From NCBI GenBank assembly GCA_914767715.1, contig OU612074.1:18710062-18774061 (forward strand): 64,000 bases of DNA, read 5' to 3'. Of this stretch, positions 47,196 to 59,880 are shown one piece after another. Position numbers and translations under genes: made by a program. Every line of letters starts with the position of its first letter. Position 1 is the stretch's first letter. Under the pieces are notes generated by a model. It saw nothing but the letters and a program-made list of their open reading frames with translations, ran no database searches and was not told the DNA's origin. This DNA is from Membranipora membranacea. Lineage: Eukaryota; Bryozoa; Gymnolaemata; Cheilostomatida; Membraniporidae.

Positions 47196-48770
47196 CCATG
47201 CATCACATCATTTCTAGTTACATCAAGCAGTATTTTTACATTGTTTATCTGTGGCCAAAATGTTTGCAAAAAATGGAATGTCACAGCATTGCCTGTAGTA
47301 ATTTTTATGTATCGATCACAGCTTGTTTCTAGTTTGAGTTTGTAGACTGTTTTCATTCAGGAAAAATTTGATAGTAATCCAAATTTCATCATTCAGGCTA
47401 CTAGCTGCTCAACAATAAGAAATTTGGGTATTTCTTAGCAATCTTTTCTTGGGGATAAGTTATGGGAACATTAGGATTTAGGAAAACAGAGATACACCCT
47501 TGTATGATTAAGGCAGACAAGTTTGGGTGCCAGGGCACAGCGGTTTGGTAGTCTCTGCCTTGTAGTGCCTTATCTATCATGAGATCTTTGTATCTACCTA
47601 CACTTAGTAAGCTCGTGACTTCTGTATCATAATTCTATGTTACTCATTCTTCAACGTCAGCGATGACTTATGATGGTATTAAATAATGGCCTGATAACAC
47701 GCTCTCCCTGACATCTAAAATCCACATTTATCAGTGATGATACGTAAGACACTATTGACGCAAGGCATTACATCAGCGGGAAGGGGAGGATAAGTGGTGT
47801 TTGTTCACTCAAAATTCAAATAACATTGAGTGATAATTCAAAATGGGTATTACTCAATGGGCAAAATTGAAAAAATAAAATTGGACTTTGTCGGCAGATG
47901 GATGGTGGATTTGTGGCGAGAAGAAATAACACATGCGTTAAAAGTGATGCATCATTCACCACTTTGCGCGTGTATCTGATTGGTTATCTTTGCACCGCAA
48001 CATTTGGATTAATCCAAATTTGGCTTCTATAGGCAAAATGTAAAATGGTCAATTGGGCCCGTTTGTGGCACTGTTGCTAGGTGAAGAGAGACTCCTATCA
48101 TAAAGTCAATCTGCAGGCAGTAAGATCATATTATAGGGGATGGCAATGAGAATAAGCATTATTTTATTTACAATTCAAGTGGAGGTAATTTGTCACAGTA
48201 GAGGGTAAATAATTGTAATTAATAGCATTACATTCAAGGTCAGGACAAATATTTTATCTAAATGTGCTCCGAATGCGTTCTATCCTAGTCTTATCAGTTT
48301 GTGATAATAAGGAGTCAAGAATTGAAAGAACATATGTTTACACAGATATAATGTTGCCACTGTAGAATATTTCAAAACCATTGGCATTCACAGCTAAGAT
48401 TTTCAGAACGTAAAAACATGTTTTTTGAAAGCTTCAGAATTGGAAATTGTAATATGGGGACAATATCTTACAGGTGCTCTGTCAGTATTATCTGCCGACT
48501 GACTGGTGAGTGTATGAACCAGAGCGCATCATACAATACAAGAGTCATCTTTTTTTAATTCTGTGAATTCGATAATTTAGAGTCAGGTCATTGGCTTTAA
48601 TGGTTGGTTGTTGCATTCTTAAGGGTATCACAAATGTGGTACAACAGTTGTTTGTATAAGTTGCACAGTTAGCACTAAAAAACTGAGATAATCAGTGTTT
48701 TTAAATCACTCAACAATATATTTTGGAGAAAGTTGCATGATTACTCAGCTGATAGAAAGAGCCAATTGTT
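47196..48770. other. No gene recognised
   Basis: AT-rich, likely intronic or intergenic. Nothing matched elsewhere in the window. Confidence 0.4.
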
Positions 48771-48776
48771 TTACAG

Positions 48777-48962
48777 AATGTGACATGCAACCTGGAGCTT
48801 TACCGGTAATGGTTTGTGCAAATGATACTTTGGCCGACTGATCTCACTTTTGATGGTACAGAGACAGAAATTCCCGCTGATCACCTCGAAAGATTCACAG
48901 AGAGGCTGATAGAAGAAAGCGAGCATCCTATTTTAGATGTTGTTGTTATCAGCAACGTTCCG
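48777..48962 (+). pseudogene. Diverged ectodomain exon remnant
   Basis: After an acceptor-like ttttacag, a frame ECDMQPGALPV runs into a stop. Shifted by one base, it continues DLTFDGTETEIPADHLERF and ends LDVVVISN, the same ending as the receptor ectodomain exons, followed by a weak donor. It is probably a relic of a further repeat. Confidence 0.45.
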
Positions 48963-50610
48963 CCATAAGTTTGTAAGGCTTTATATTTGTAGGCATTCTT
49001 ATTGCTTCATCGCGCATCAGTCATAATTGCTATATTTGACACTTACCAATTCATCTATGACTGAGATTTCTTTTTTCTATTGTTGGAAGAATTCAGGCAA
49101 TATGTTTGGCTAACGACTTTACCCATCCCCTAAAAATGTATAATTCAGCCAGAATAGAAACTGTACATCCTATCCGCCGTAGTATATGTCACGGCTTTTT
49201 AATTTACTGAGGATTGAAACTCCACAAATAAAGCAGAGAAAATGGTGCAGAGGCAGTTGAAGCTTCATGGTATGCCAGAAGAGTTCTCACCTTGCCATAC
49301 CTTCCATATAATTACTGAAATTGTCCAATTGAAAAGTTTGGCTATATTACAGAGTGATTTACCCGACTAAGACGAATATTGGAGCATATGCCGAGGTAAT
49401 ACTGAGTTCTTCATGTCAGCAAAATAAAACTTACGACCAGATTTCGGATTCCTGTCTCTTAGTTTGAAGTTCAGCAAGTTCACAACCACAATGTTTTATG
49501 GTATTATTATAATTAAATACTATACACCAATTATTTACGTTCAGATCAAATTTAGCTGAAATTCACTCGAAATTTATTTTCCGGCTGTTTCTTGATTTTA
49601 TAATTTACTCTGATTTTTAAAACATCTAAAAAATTATGATATTTGCATTGACAAACACGATGTATGAATTCCCGGTCAGGCCTCCGGTCCATCTTTTAAT
49701 CCTTTCTGTGAATTGATTTGCTAATATTCACATATCAACTGAACTGAACTGGTACCCTAAATGGAGAGTGAGGAGGTGATATTTCAATAAGAATGTACAT
49801 AACTGTCAGATTGATTTGAGTGGTTTCTTTTGACAACCAAATCCTTTTTCGAAGAAAATTATGTAATGTCTGATTGTTTTGTATTATTTGAATGTTTTGG
49901 CTTACCCAACCATTTGGGCGAGTGGACGGATGGAGCGTGTTTGTATTGCACGTTCAGCTGCTGAGAATGTGGCCTGTTTAGTGAGAAAAACTGCATCAAT
50001 TCTGGAATTGAAGATTAACGGCACTTATATCATTCATCACTGATTTTTTTTATTTCCGGGACATATTGAAGCCAATAGATAGACAAGGTCGGCATGCATT
50101 CGGTTTTTCTCCTTTCCTATATCATCAAAATACATATTCTATGTTGAACTTATTGTGTACAAACCACCATAATTTAGCTCTAGCTGTGAAGAACGGTATA
50201 GCCTGGCAGTGAATAGCAAGCCCGCTGACCGATTGCGCGTGCTCACCATCCCCGGGCATGGTGAGAATGCGCAACGATGCTACAGGAGTTGTGGGTTCGA
50301 TGCCATCCATGATGCTTATCCCAGATGGTCCCAGTCTTATGCTCGGATTGTAAAATTCATCCAAGATTAGCAATAACGTTTTTGTCTACAAAATGCAAAA
50401 AGTTGTTTTTGTCATAGCACAATTAGATTAGAAGTTTGATGTGTCTCATTATGATCCAAAAGTAGGTTTTTCATATTATAGTGTTACTGTCAAAGTTCAA
50501 TGTGACTATAAGCCAACCAATTTACGATAACTACTAAGTCATCCAAACATAATTTTCATCCGGGTTGCATCATAATATATAACAACCATAGCATTTATTG
50601 TATTGCTGGA
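48963..50610. other. No gene recognised; box B-like motif near 50290
   Basis: Mostly AT-rich. At about 50230-50300 a ctacaggagttgtgggttcg segment resembles the box B region of the tRNA-like repeat at 51.1 kb. Confidence 0.4.
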
Positions 50611-50619
50611 GACTGCAAT

Positions 50620-51749
50620 ATGAAGGTAATACAGTCAAAGATTGTGGCGCTGGTAATAACCATATTGTTCGTACCTTCATCTTCAAAACACTGGAAGAAG
50701 GGTAACAAACGGGTACAAACTATCAGTGTTAGAAGTGGAACATATGAGGTAGGGGGATGCCAACCAGGACAGGGTTCAGGGGGCCTCCAGAGCCCAGTGG
50801 CGATTACAAATAAAAATGCATCAATTTTAGCCGTATTTCGGAAAACACATCTTGTATTGGTTATGATTTATAGGGGGGATGCATCCCCTAGACAAAGTTG
50901 AGAGGGGGACACCATCACCTTGCTTCCCCCAAAAATTCTAACGCTGCAAAAAATGGTTAGCCAGATGGGTATGTTTCTATGATAATTTTCAACAGTCACT
51001 GCAGGCATTTCCTTGTTGTGGACGCCAATATGAAGATTCTGCAGACTAGGATGCTGGCATTTAACAATGTTGTATTCACTGCCAGGCGATTAGTGACACA
51101 GGAGTTGTGGGTTCGAATCCTTTAGGGGGAGCTTTCAAGGTTGATTATTGTAGCCACCAGCACCCTCGGGTGTATACCTCTTCTGTGTACTGACTGACTC
51201 ATGGAAAGACATGTGGCAGAATGGAAAGACATGCTGACAAGCTGGAAAGACAGCTAAAAACAGCACCCTTGGGTGTACACCTGTTCTATGCTGTATTCGC
51301 TGTACCATCATTTACAACAGGAATGAAGAAGGATAAGTTTGGCAATGTGATTGAATGCGATGGCAATGGAAACAATTATATACAACTGGCAGAAGACAAA
51401 TGTGAAAAGTTTACTCAGTAGGATAACATTACCACACTCACTCACACTCACTCATGCCCTCCTGGACTCAGATTAAGTGGGGATACATGTGTCTGTGAGC
51501 GTTCTCAAGAGGTAGCCTGTCATGGTTGTGGAAAACTAGGTTGGTAATTTATCAACTGTCAATCAAATAAAAAGTGTGATATTTAAACAGTATTGCAAAA
51601 TCAACAATGAAGGAGTAGCGCATGTTGCAGCGGTTTGCTATAGTGGGTAATATATTTTATTCTTTCAATATTTTGACAGTTTGTGAAGTTGAGATCAAGG
51701 CAGCACGGAAAACAATGTTGGACTTGCGGAGGGCTGGAAATTGCTATGG
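50620..51749 (+). CDS. Possible secreted Cys-rich protein (fragmentary model)
   Basis: The first exon 50620-50748 gives a signal peptide (KIVALVITILFVPSSS) followed by a basic stretch, with a good donor (ATGAG|gtaggg). Further exon-like pieces: 51320-51420 (KFGNVIECDGNGNNYIQLAE), 51446-51539 (CPPGLRLSGDTCVCERSQE, with HGCGKL) and 51680-51749 (CEVEIKAARKTMLDLRRAG), the last two joining in phase 1. A TAG separates the second and third pieces in the same frame; it could be removed by a small intron from 51418 to about 51470 (GTAGGA...CTCAG), which would also remove the CPPGL part. The family is not recognised. The gene may be real or decaying. Confidence 0.35.
51060..51205 (+). repeat. tRNA-like SINE fragment
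   Basis: Box B-like gagttgtgggttcgaatcc at 51102-51120 after gattagtgacac, then a segment cagcaccctcgggtgtatac repeated in part at 51262-51290. Confidence 0.45.
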
Positions 51750-52851
51750 GTAAGATTGTAATTCAGTCATCCAGCCTATTGAATCATACCTGCGCTGTGT
51801 TGTCAGAACTCCTCATCAAATTCAGAATATTTATCGTTGGTCAAAGGTTGTCAGCCTTCCTTTAAAAAAGTGACAACTGTTATGCCATGGATAAAATTCA
51901 TCCTCTCTTCCTAAAGTCTATTTCCAATAAATGCATAAATAAAGGTATAGATCGCTTCATAAAGGTGCAGCTGATTGGATGCGTAGCAACTAGCAATAAT
52001 TTACATGAGATAAAATGTTCTTGGACATGATGAGAAAGCGAGAAGGTGATGGACCAATTGGCCGGGGAGTTGTCAGTGAACTGCTTAGCTGGAGATCCTC
52101 TATACTCCAAGATAAGCATTATAAAGTAAAGCTTAAAATTAAAAGAGGTAGTTCCCCAGTTAATGAGCTTAGAGATGAACACAAGAACAGCACATTCGGG
52201 CAACAAGGTCTGAAGTTATAACTTATCAAAGGCAAAGGCCTCGTCGATACTCTTTTTCTTATAAGTTTACCATTTGAAACGTTGAAAAGAAACTTTTGAA
52301 CAAACAGTGCAATTAAACTCAAACATAATTCCCACCATCAAAGAGATAAATCAAGCGCAGAAAAAGCTGAGTAGATTGACCGACATGCGTTGGTGGAAAA
52401 AAACTTGGTTTGAATTTACAATTCCATACTTTACAAAAATATCCGAATTTTGATTGAAAATCCGGATATCATCTCACAGTAGGACTCTCCTTTTTCATGA
52501 GCTGGAAAGAAAACTTTGCTGATTCGACTCTTAAATTCATGGATGGTTGAACCGTATAAAAAAGCCTGGAAATAGAGTTGTGATATGTATGGTACTTCAA
52601 TGGTTGTTCAATATTATCAGCTCTGTAAAGGTCAATAGCTCAGTAAGAATTTTAAAGCTAAAATTGACTGCAGTACTCTATCTCTTTAGTTAAACACGCG
52701 TCATCATCACAATTTGTGGTATTTTTTAGTGCGGTGACTACAATTAGCTACTTTGTATTATCCAAGTAACTGTACCTAAACATCGATATTTATATGGGTA
52801 GATTAAACATTTATTTGTTTCCTGACATAAAAAACATTTATTAAGCTTTCA
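51750..52851. other. No gene recognised
   Basis: Contains overlapping short frames at 51.9-52.3 kb on both strands without domain signatures. It may hold the 3' end of the preceding gene model. Confidence 0.4.
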
Positions 52852-55500
52852 TTATCTTTGTTCTTGAGTTCGGAGGAAACAGCCGGAGAGTTTATCCCGA
52901 TATACTCTGCCAGCAGGGATAACACATCCGTTCATACAAACATAGACACCAGTTATCTGAGATGCTAGAAGAAAGCCCAGAGATATCCCAACATTGATCT
53001 CGGCATCAGTTTTCTTCATACTCCAAGGCTGGGTAGCACCTTCAACAGACAGATTCAATAAATATCATAGTGCAAAAACCCATAGAATTATTAAACTGTT
53101 ATATGGTGTGGGCTGGTGATATATTTTCCAACCTGATTACAGGGAGCGGTCTTTATCCGAAATAATAAAAGATGAATCTAAAGATTATAAGAGAAATGTG
53201 CTTATTGTTCTGTAGAGTAGCATTTGAGAGCTTTAAATGACATTTAAACTCCATCTGAGTTGGTAAACAAGATATGTTACGGAACTTTGGTTAGTTCTTG
53301 ACAAAATTCACATACATTTATTTGGACTATGAACGATGGAAAACAGTTGTGAACCCAAATCTTTTTCGCACTTCTCACATATATCTATTCGTTCTCTATC
53401 ATAAACTTTTTAACAAAACGCCCCTGCGCACAGGTTCCTCATAATCAGTGGGAAAATTTTGATGTGTAGATGGGACCTCCGTTAACTCAACTAAAAACAG
53501 CTCACCTGTTAAGAGAACACATTTGTCTATTGAGTAACCATCCAGCTGTGATTGAAGATATTTGGCAGTCTCTATAATAGTATCAGTTCCGTGTGTGATA
53601 AGAATTAGACTGAGATGAGATGATCTAATAGCATCAACCAACTTTTCCCTGTATAAAAAAGACGTGTATTGAAAACACAAAGTTAATCACACAGATCAGA
53701 TGGTCACATTTACAACCCTTGTTTGATCACAGCGCCATGTCTGAAATCGGTAGGTCAGATCACACGTAGACATAAGGATCTGTAGTCTGAGCTAGTGCTC
53801 TGTAGATCCATGCAGTCTTCCCTCCCATGTGTGATTTAACAAATAAATTTGTTTCCTATCTTACTGGCTGCCTGACTAAAATATTATCCCAACATACTAC
53901 GCGAGCTTAGAGGCTTCGAACCTTAGCATGCCGATGTGAGATCTCAAGTTCTCACAGCTCAGGAGATTTCGGATAAAGAGGATGGAGCCAAGAGGATGGG
54001 AGCAGGTGATACCAGGCAGCGTAAACCACTTCAAAATTAGAGACCAATCTCAGTTTTATCTTTTGATGAAATCTGTTATATATTAGGCATAATTAAATTA
54101 CTGTCAGCTATCAGACATTCCGTCTCCGTCTTTTTGGAGGGTTCAATCGCAAGCATTTAAATAATGTGTATGATTAAACCTTTTTGTCGGACAAAAATCA
54201 AAGTCCAATCTCCGCTTTTTTGGAGAGTTCAATCGCAAGCATTGAAATAATGTGTATAATTAAAACTTTTTGTCAGACAAAAAATACGGGTCCAATCTCC
54301 GCTTTTTTGGAGGGTTCAATAGCAAGCATTTAAATAACGTGTATATTTAAACATTTTTATCAGACAAAAAGTCTGGATCCAATCTCCGCTTTTTTCAAGA
54401 GGATGGACAAATGAAACCTCCGGCTTTTTGGCCATACTCACCCGCCGTGATGAACCCTGGTGCATATAAAAATCGGGGGCACATCAAGGCAGGGCAGTTC
54501 TGGTTGGAGAGCCCTTGGAGCATGTTTTTCTGGTATGGTATAGATTGCTTTTCTGGTATCTAACTTAGTTTATTATTCAAGAATAAAAAATTGATTTCAA
54601 TGTCGAAAAGGCATCTCAACTATGAGTACTTAGTAAATTGAATTAATACCCACTTGTAACAAAATTCTAAAGAACAATGTTGTGGATAAATTTGATTACG
54701 TAAACAAAACACTTCTTGTATGGAGTTGCCTTCTTCCTCAACAGGAAGAAGTTAACTCCATACAAAATAAACATGAGCAAAATGAATAAAATAGTGGTGT
54801 CTGTTCTGCTCGGGTATTCGGATCCAAGTGGGTCGATTATGCGACACTGATGTACTCTCACATCTTTGTTCAACCACTGGTTCAGCAGTGTAAGGAAGAG
54901 GCAGATACTAACTTGGTTTAAGCAACAGAGTGTTGACTTCTCATGGAATCACTGAAATGAAAGGCTCTATGGATAGTTAATTTCGAAACTGCAACAGGAA
55001 GAAGTTATAACCACCCTACCTGTCAGTATCATCTATCTCTTGGCTGTCTTTCCTGCAGACACTCACTAACTCACCTTGTGATCTGATTGGCTCAGGTAAT
55101 AGTAGGTGAGCAGCTGATTGGTCAATCGCAAACCCATATGTCCCAGGCTTGTTAGGATAGATCTTATCAATTGTACCTTAAACATAGCCCAAAATTGAGT
55201 CAGATGCCTATAAAGCCCATAATCTTTGCAATCATTCTCCAACATCAATGTGAGCGTTTACCTAACTTAGGTCTAAAGCTGGTAGAGGTAGAGGCTATCA
55301 GCAGATTTTTTAACTGTGTATTGAGTTCGATCCCGTCATTTTGTGTTGATAGTTCTCTGCATACTGATTGACAACGACCTTAACCCCAGGTCAGGTGACA
55401 GGTACTTAGAAACTGAAGTTGACAATACCTGAATTTGACTGATTATTGACTTACCTCCGGTCTGGATCAGCAGAATTCGGCTTGTCTCACCTAGGCTCAT
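52852..55500 (-). CDS. Short-type L-asparaginase family protein, four exons
   Basis: Exons in transcription order: 55500-55455, 55176-55020, 53648-53506 and 53039-52852. All junctions are GT-AG and the phases fit, giving 177 residues and a TAA stop. Asparaginase landmarks: RILLIQTGGTIDK at 8-20, with the nucleophile-type Thr; VSVCRKDSQEID; LILITHGTDT at 82-91, the second catalytic motif; VLLTGATQPW; KTDAEINVGISLGF; and GVYVCMNG near the end. Canonical asparaginases are about 320-340 residues with a second domain. This one stops after the N-terminal domain, as in the short asparaginases of about 160-170 residues known mainly from bacteria. It probably acts in the cytosol, as no signal peptide is seen. 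Spliceosomal introns show it is a resident nuclear gene. Activity is unproven. Introns hold a satellite array (54118-54395) and a hairpin (54717-54768). Confidence 0.88.
54118..54395. repeat. Tandem repeat of an ~87-bp unit, three and a fraction copies
   Basis: Each unit starts caatctccgctttttt, followed by gttcaatcgcaagcatt and tttttgtcagacaaaaa. It lies in the second intron of the asparaginase gene. Confidence 0.85.
54717..54768. repeat. Short hairpin in an asparaginase intron
   Basis: ttgtatggagttgccttctt pairs with aagaagttaactccatacaa around a few bases. It is possibly a small fold-back element. Confidence 0.6.
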
Positions 55501-56508
55501 GCTGATTGAGTCCCTGTTGTTCCGAAACTAGTATCTACTTTCTACTATTAGTAGGCTACTATTTTAATAACAATCATTGTCTGAATTTATGTTAATAGCA
55601 TGCGTTCTTATTGTCATCTGACATGCTAATCAACCTGTCAATTTAAGTCTGTAGCGAAGCAGGATTTACATTAGTCTGAGCCCCCCCAGACTTTGCCCCC
55701 TGTCCGACGGCCCCCCGGAGATTTACATAATCAAAAGGCTGTTTTTTCAAACAGCAGACTGCCCGATCACGATCACGCCACATATAAATGATTGACAGAT
55801 GTATTTAAAGCAATTGACGCTACTCATCACATAATCTAATTGTAGCCTATTGCTATGTTTCGATAACAATAAAACCTTATATTATAATACCGAGATTTGA
55901 TAATTATCCACTCAGTACAACACACTCCCAAATAAAGAGGGAGATAATTCTAAAAAAATAGTTGTTATGAACTCGTAACCTTGTGTTTTCACAGCTGTAT
56001 TTTAGTATTATTATTTCAATGCAGTGAAGCCATTTCATTCCAACCAACTACTATTGCGTGGTAATTACGAGGTTTGTGAAATGTACTTTGTCAGAATATG
56101 ATGTGTACGTGTTGGGTATGTAGAGAATACGACATGAATACTTACTGAGAAGTCAGCCGTGTGAATGAAAAAAAGAACGGCCCATTCAACTGTAAGAGTT
56201 TTTGTCCATATGAAAAACTGACTTATTTTATGGAATCAAACCTTCAAATGCAACTTATGGGTTCATGAAATGCCTTTGTAGACATTTCAAATGTCTTTAT
56301 TGCTTGCAGTATTCAGAACCTTCCAGAATAACATGGACGAATTGCATTTGTGTGTGTGTCAAGTATCATATTTGAATTCATAGTTAGGGGGTATCTTTGC
56401 TTTATTTGACGCCAACTACCAAAACTAAGCCTCAGCGCAATAAAAACCACAAAGTTTTAAGATGCAAAATTAATTCTGGAAAGATAAGCCAATGTTACAG
56501 AAAAAGAT
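55501..56508. other. Upstream region of the asparaginase gene; no further gene recognised
   Basis: Includes a C-rich patch (about 55680-55720). It should hold the asparaginase promoter on the minus strand, but no specific element can be named. Confidence 0.4.
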
Positions 56509-57499
56509 TCATCGATTTAAAAAATTAAAATGTACGAATTCATGAATTCTAACACTTTTAGATAGGTCATGGTAGTCTGAGTAAGAGCACCAGTGCTGAG
56601 TATAGCCTAGATTTGCCTTCTCCCTGTGGCAAAGCAACAGCATCCCTACCAAAGATATCACTGGGGAATTTGATAACTGTCTTATCACCTCAGATATTTC
56701 AACTCCTTCTGGCTCCTCACCTATTGTATCTACTGCATATGTGAGTTTATCGGTTTGCATATTATTTGACTGAGACTCAGTAACATTTTCTGACATATGG
56801 TGAGGGCTGTTGCTAGTCAGATTTGATCCTCCAGGCATCGATGTAGATGATGGAGTTGACTTTCCTGTAGTTGAAAAATTACTAAATGATTCTGTTGATT
56901 GTTGAGAACTTTGAGTTGTATGAACTTTTGTTGTCGATGCTGGTGTTTGGGTTGTGGTGCTTTTTAGAACGGCATCAGTGGTTATAGATGTCTGAAGAGA
57001 TGTGTCCGTGGCAGAAGTTGCTGACTCAGTCACTAGGACTGAAGCTTTTGTCCCTGATTGGTTAATGCTTGTTGGTGTGTCAGCAAGTGGACACAATCCA
57101 CACATGTGGGGACATTCTGATGGGACATTAGTGTATCTGTCACAATCAGGCTTAGTCCAGAACATATCACACAACTGAGAGTCTGTTGCAGTGTCACAGT
57201 CCACTAAAAAAACCGGATAATATCATAATAGCTTTCATCGACTACCAGATTGTAAGCATGAACCATATTAAAAGTTTAAAAAAATGACTGTATTAGTAAA
57301 GAGTTGAATTTACTGACCTCAAATCTTCACTGTTTTGATGCATCTAAATAAAAACATTTATATATATCTATAGTGGATATGAATCAATTGGGGCATAACT
57401 CAACCGTCATCATGACAACATTTTACATGACAGTGGTGATAATTATGAGTTATCCATCGACCTGAACCAGTAATTTGATATTTTGGAAAGCATTATGTA

Positions 57500-57892
57500 C
57501 CGTAATACCTCACTTATAAGGCACCGGCCACCTCCTTCAGAAAAGATAAAAATGCTTTGGTTATAAGGCACCCCACAGCTATAAGGCACCCCTTTGAAAG
57601 GTGAACTGATCTCGATGGGATTCAACTCGCAACATCATGTTTACAAGGCACTGAGCTATTCAGCCTCTCGTACCTATTCAGCCTATATAGCTATTCAGCC
57701 TATATAGCTATTCAGCCTATATAGCTATTCAGCCTATTCAACCTACTTAGGCTCTATTCATCCAGCTTGTAAGGCGAGGTTTTGGTCCAAGTCAAGTTTA
57801 AAAATGCTTCAAATGATAGCCGCGCCTATATGCTCCTCTCTTATAGGCACCTTCACCTATAAGGCACGCGCCTTATAGGTGAGGTATTACGG
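57500..57892. mobile_element. 393-bp TA-flanked element in the last intron of the CAP gene
   Basis: Ends ccgtaatacctcacttataa and ttataggtgaggtattacgg are inverted copies, flanked by TA on both sides, as for Tc1/mariner-pogo elements. Inside are a tRNA-like unit on the minus strand (57602-57657) and a tandem repeat of about 17 bp (ctattcagcctatatag, 57655-57735). No coding sequence. Confidence 0.75.
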
Positions 57893-59724
57893 TAATTGTA
57901 TTGCTTATGGAGTTATGTCCTCTCTATACATGAGGGGATAACTTTGTAATAATTATCCATCTTTAACACAAATTTTACACTTTTCGTTCTTACTGAGGGA
58001 TATATTATACTCACATGAACATGTATCTGTTGTGTAGTATGGCTTACTTCATGTACACTCACAGGTATTAACATCTAATACTCCTCCATTCTCACAGACT
58101 TTGCCTGCGCAATCTGCTCAAAAATATAAAATGCACAGTTAGGATCACTCAGTTTTATTATGATACTCTTTTATTTGGCGGATGAATTTATTGGGTTTAT
58201 TCTAATTTGATGGGAGAAAGTTCAAACGATCTATGCACTTTATATTCCTTCAAAAAACACTGATAGTGTAGTGTATTAAATACAGTAGGCTACAGTTGTT
58301 GCAATTTTGCAATCAGTGTATAATGACCGATATCAATATTGTGTTGATGCTGTAGGGTTTGCTGGCATCATATCATATCATACGGATTCAAATGATGCAA
58401 ACGCCTCTCTTTATGCTACATCATTGAATGCACAATTGACAACACATGCCATCACCTACCATGAATTTGTAGACTGCATATAAAAACAATGTATAAATCT
58501 TTAGCTTTATACTCACCACACAAGCCCTTATTGTCACAGCTATCTGGACAGGAAGCACATTTATCAGAGGCTCCGCCCTCATTAGTCATGTTATATGGCT
58601 TCCACCATTCTAGATTACCCCTGTAGATTATGATAACCAGTGGTAAAAGACAATGTCATTAAAAAAAGTGAAACAAACTTATTAATAAGTTTACAGGATG
58701 GTCAAATGCGCTCCCTATCATTTATACAGGTTCCAATACCCCAAAAAATAACAAACAAAAGAGCCTATCAAATCCTAATTTCCAATGTCCTTACTAAAGA
58801 CATTTGCTGAAAAATGAGATTGGCTCGGATCATGCCAGACCTTTTTTGCAACCTCTCACATATTTCATCATCCTCTGAAATTCTAAATTATTTGGGTATG
58901 ACAGCTGAGATTAATACAACACGCAAAAATGCATAAGAAACTGGTTGCAGTGATTAAACTGACCCAGGTAGATTTAGAGCGCTTGAACTAGAAGACCACT
59001 ATATACTCACGCAGGGGCGTAATTACAGACATAGAATTTCCCTCCATAGTTGAGTAGATCTGTGTTACTACATGCAGTCGAGGCACATCCTAGCCTTGCA
59101 GTGTCGGCCCATGCCATCTGTGTGAAGTGTCCAACCTTGTAAAACTCAATCCTATCCTGCTGATTATAGTGGAAATCCTCTATCTCATCCCACCACGCCT
59201 CCATAACTAGTGACCAGATTGAGTATCCTGCAGCTATATTTTGTCATGCAAAAATATTGCAATAAGAACAATTACAAGTTTAAATCACTGCCTCATATTT
59301 AATTTGTCCTGAATACTTGATGACTGTATTAGGGTTGTATTCAACTTGAGTCTCGCTGTTAATCATTCAAGTTGTAGTGATTCAAAGCAATTTTTCTATC
59401 CTGTCAACCTGGACATTGGAAGATTGATTACCCACAAACGATCATTTGTAACGAAGCAGCTGCATGGTCATTCACACTGAGGAATTAAATTATCAGTTGG
59501 TGAAGCGAGGTTGACGCCCTCACAGGACAGTGCACAAGAGTCTAGGGGGCTCAGACTAAGGTGGAGCTATGGACTTATTTAGTCTATGGGTGGAGCTGGT
59601 GTCAACAGTGCCATCTAACTATCATCTTCTCACAAGAAGGATTGATAGTTTCATAATCCAAGCAAATTATTGACAAATTATGACAGTGATGTTTTTAGTA
59701 TTAAATCAAGTAATACATCATAGT

Positions 59725-59880
59725 TATACATTGAGTCATCCACTGATTTATATATCAAGTGACACATCGAGTTATACATCGAGTAATACATCGAGTTATA
59801 CATCGAGTAATACATCGAGTTATACATCGAGTAATACATCGAGTTATACATTGAGTTGTACATCGATTTATACAAAGAGC
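59725..59880. repeat. 12-bp minisatellite with 24-bp higher-order period
   Basis: Units acatcgagtaat and acatcgagttat alternate in the core, and outer units are more diverged (acattgagttgt). It sits in the CAP gene intron, about 20 bases past the donor of the fourth exon. The repetitive frames on both strands (Tyr-Asn-Ser-Met or Thr-Ser-Ser-Tyr type) are by-products of a period divisible by three. Confidence 0.9.

Noticed and set aside
55075-55080. Asparaginase exon 2 donor at CAAG|GTGAGT
   Set aside because: Using it would delete the conserved VSVCRKDS segment; reading through to the donor at 55019 restores that motif and the phase of the next exon.
59725-59880. CRISPR-like array
   Set aside because: Units of 12 bases are contiguous with no unique spacers, and the genome is eukaryotic.
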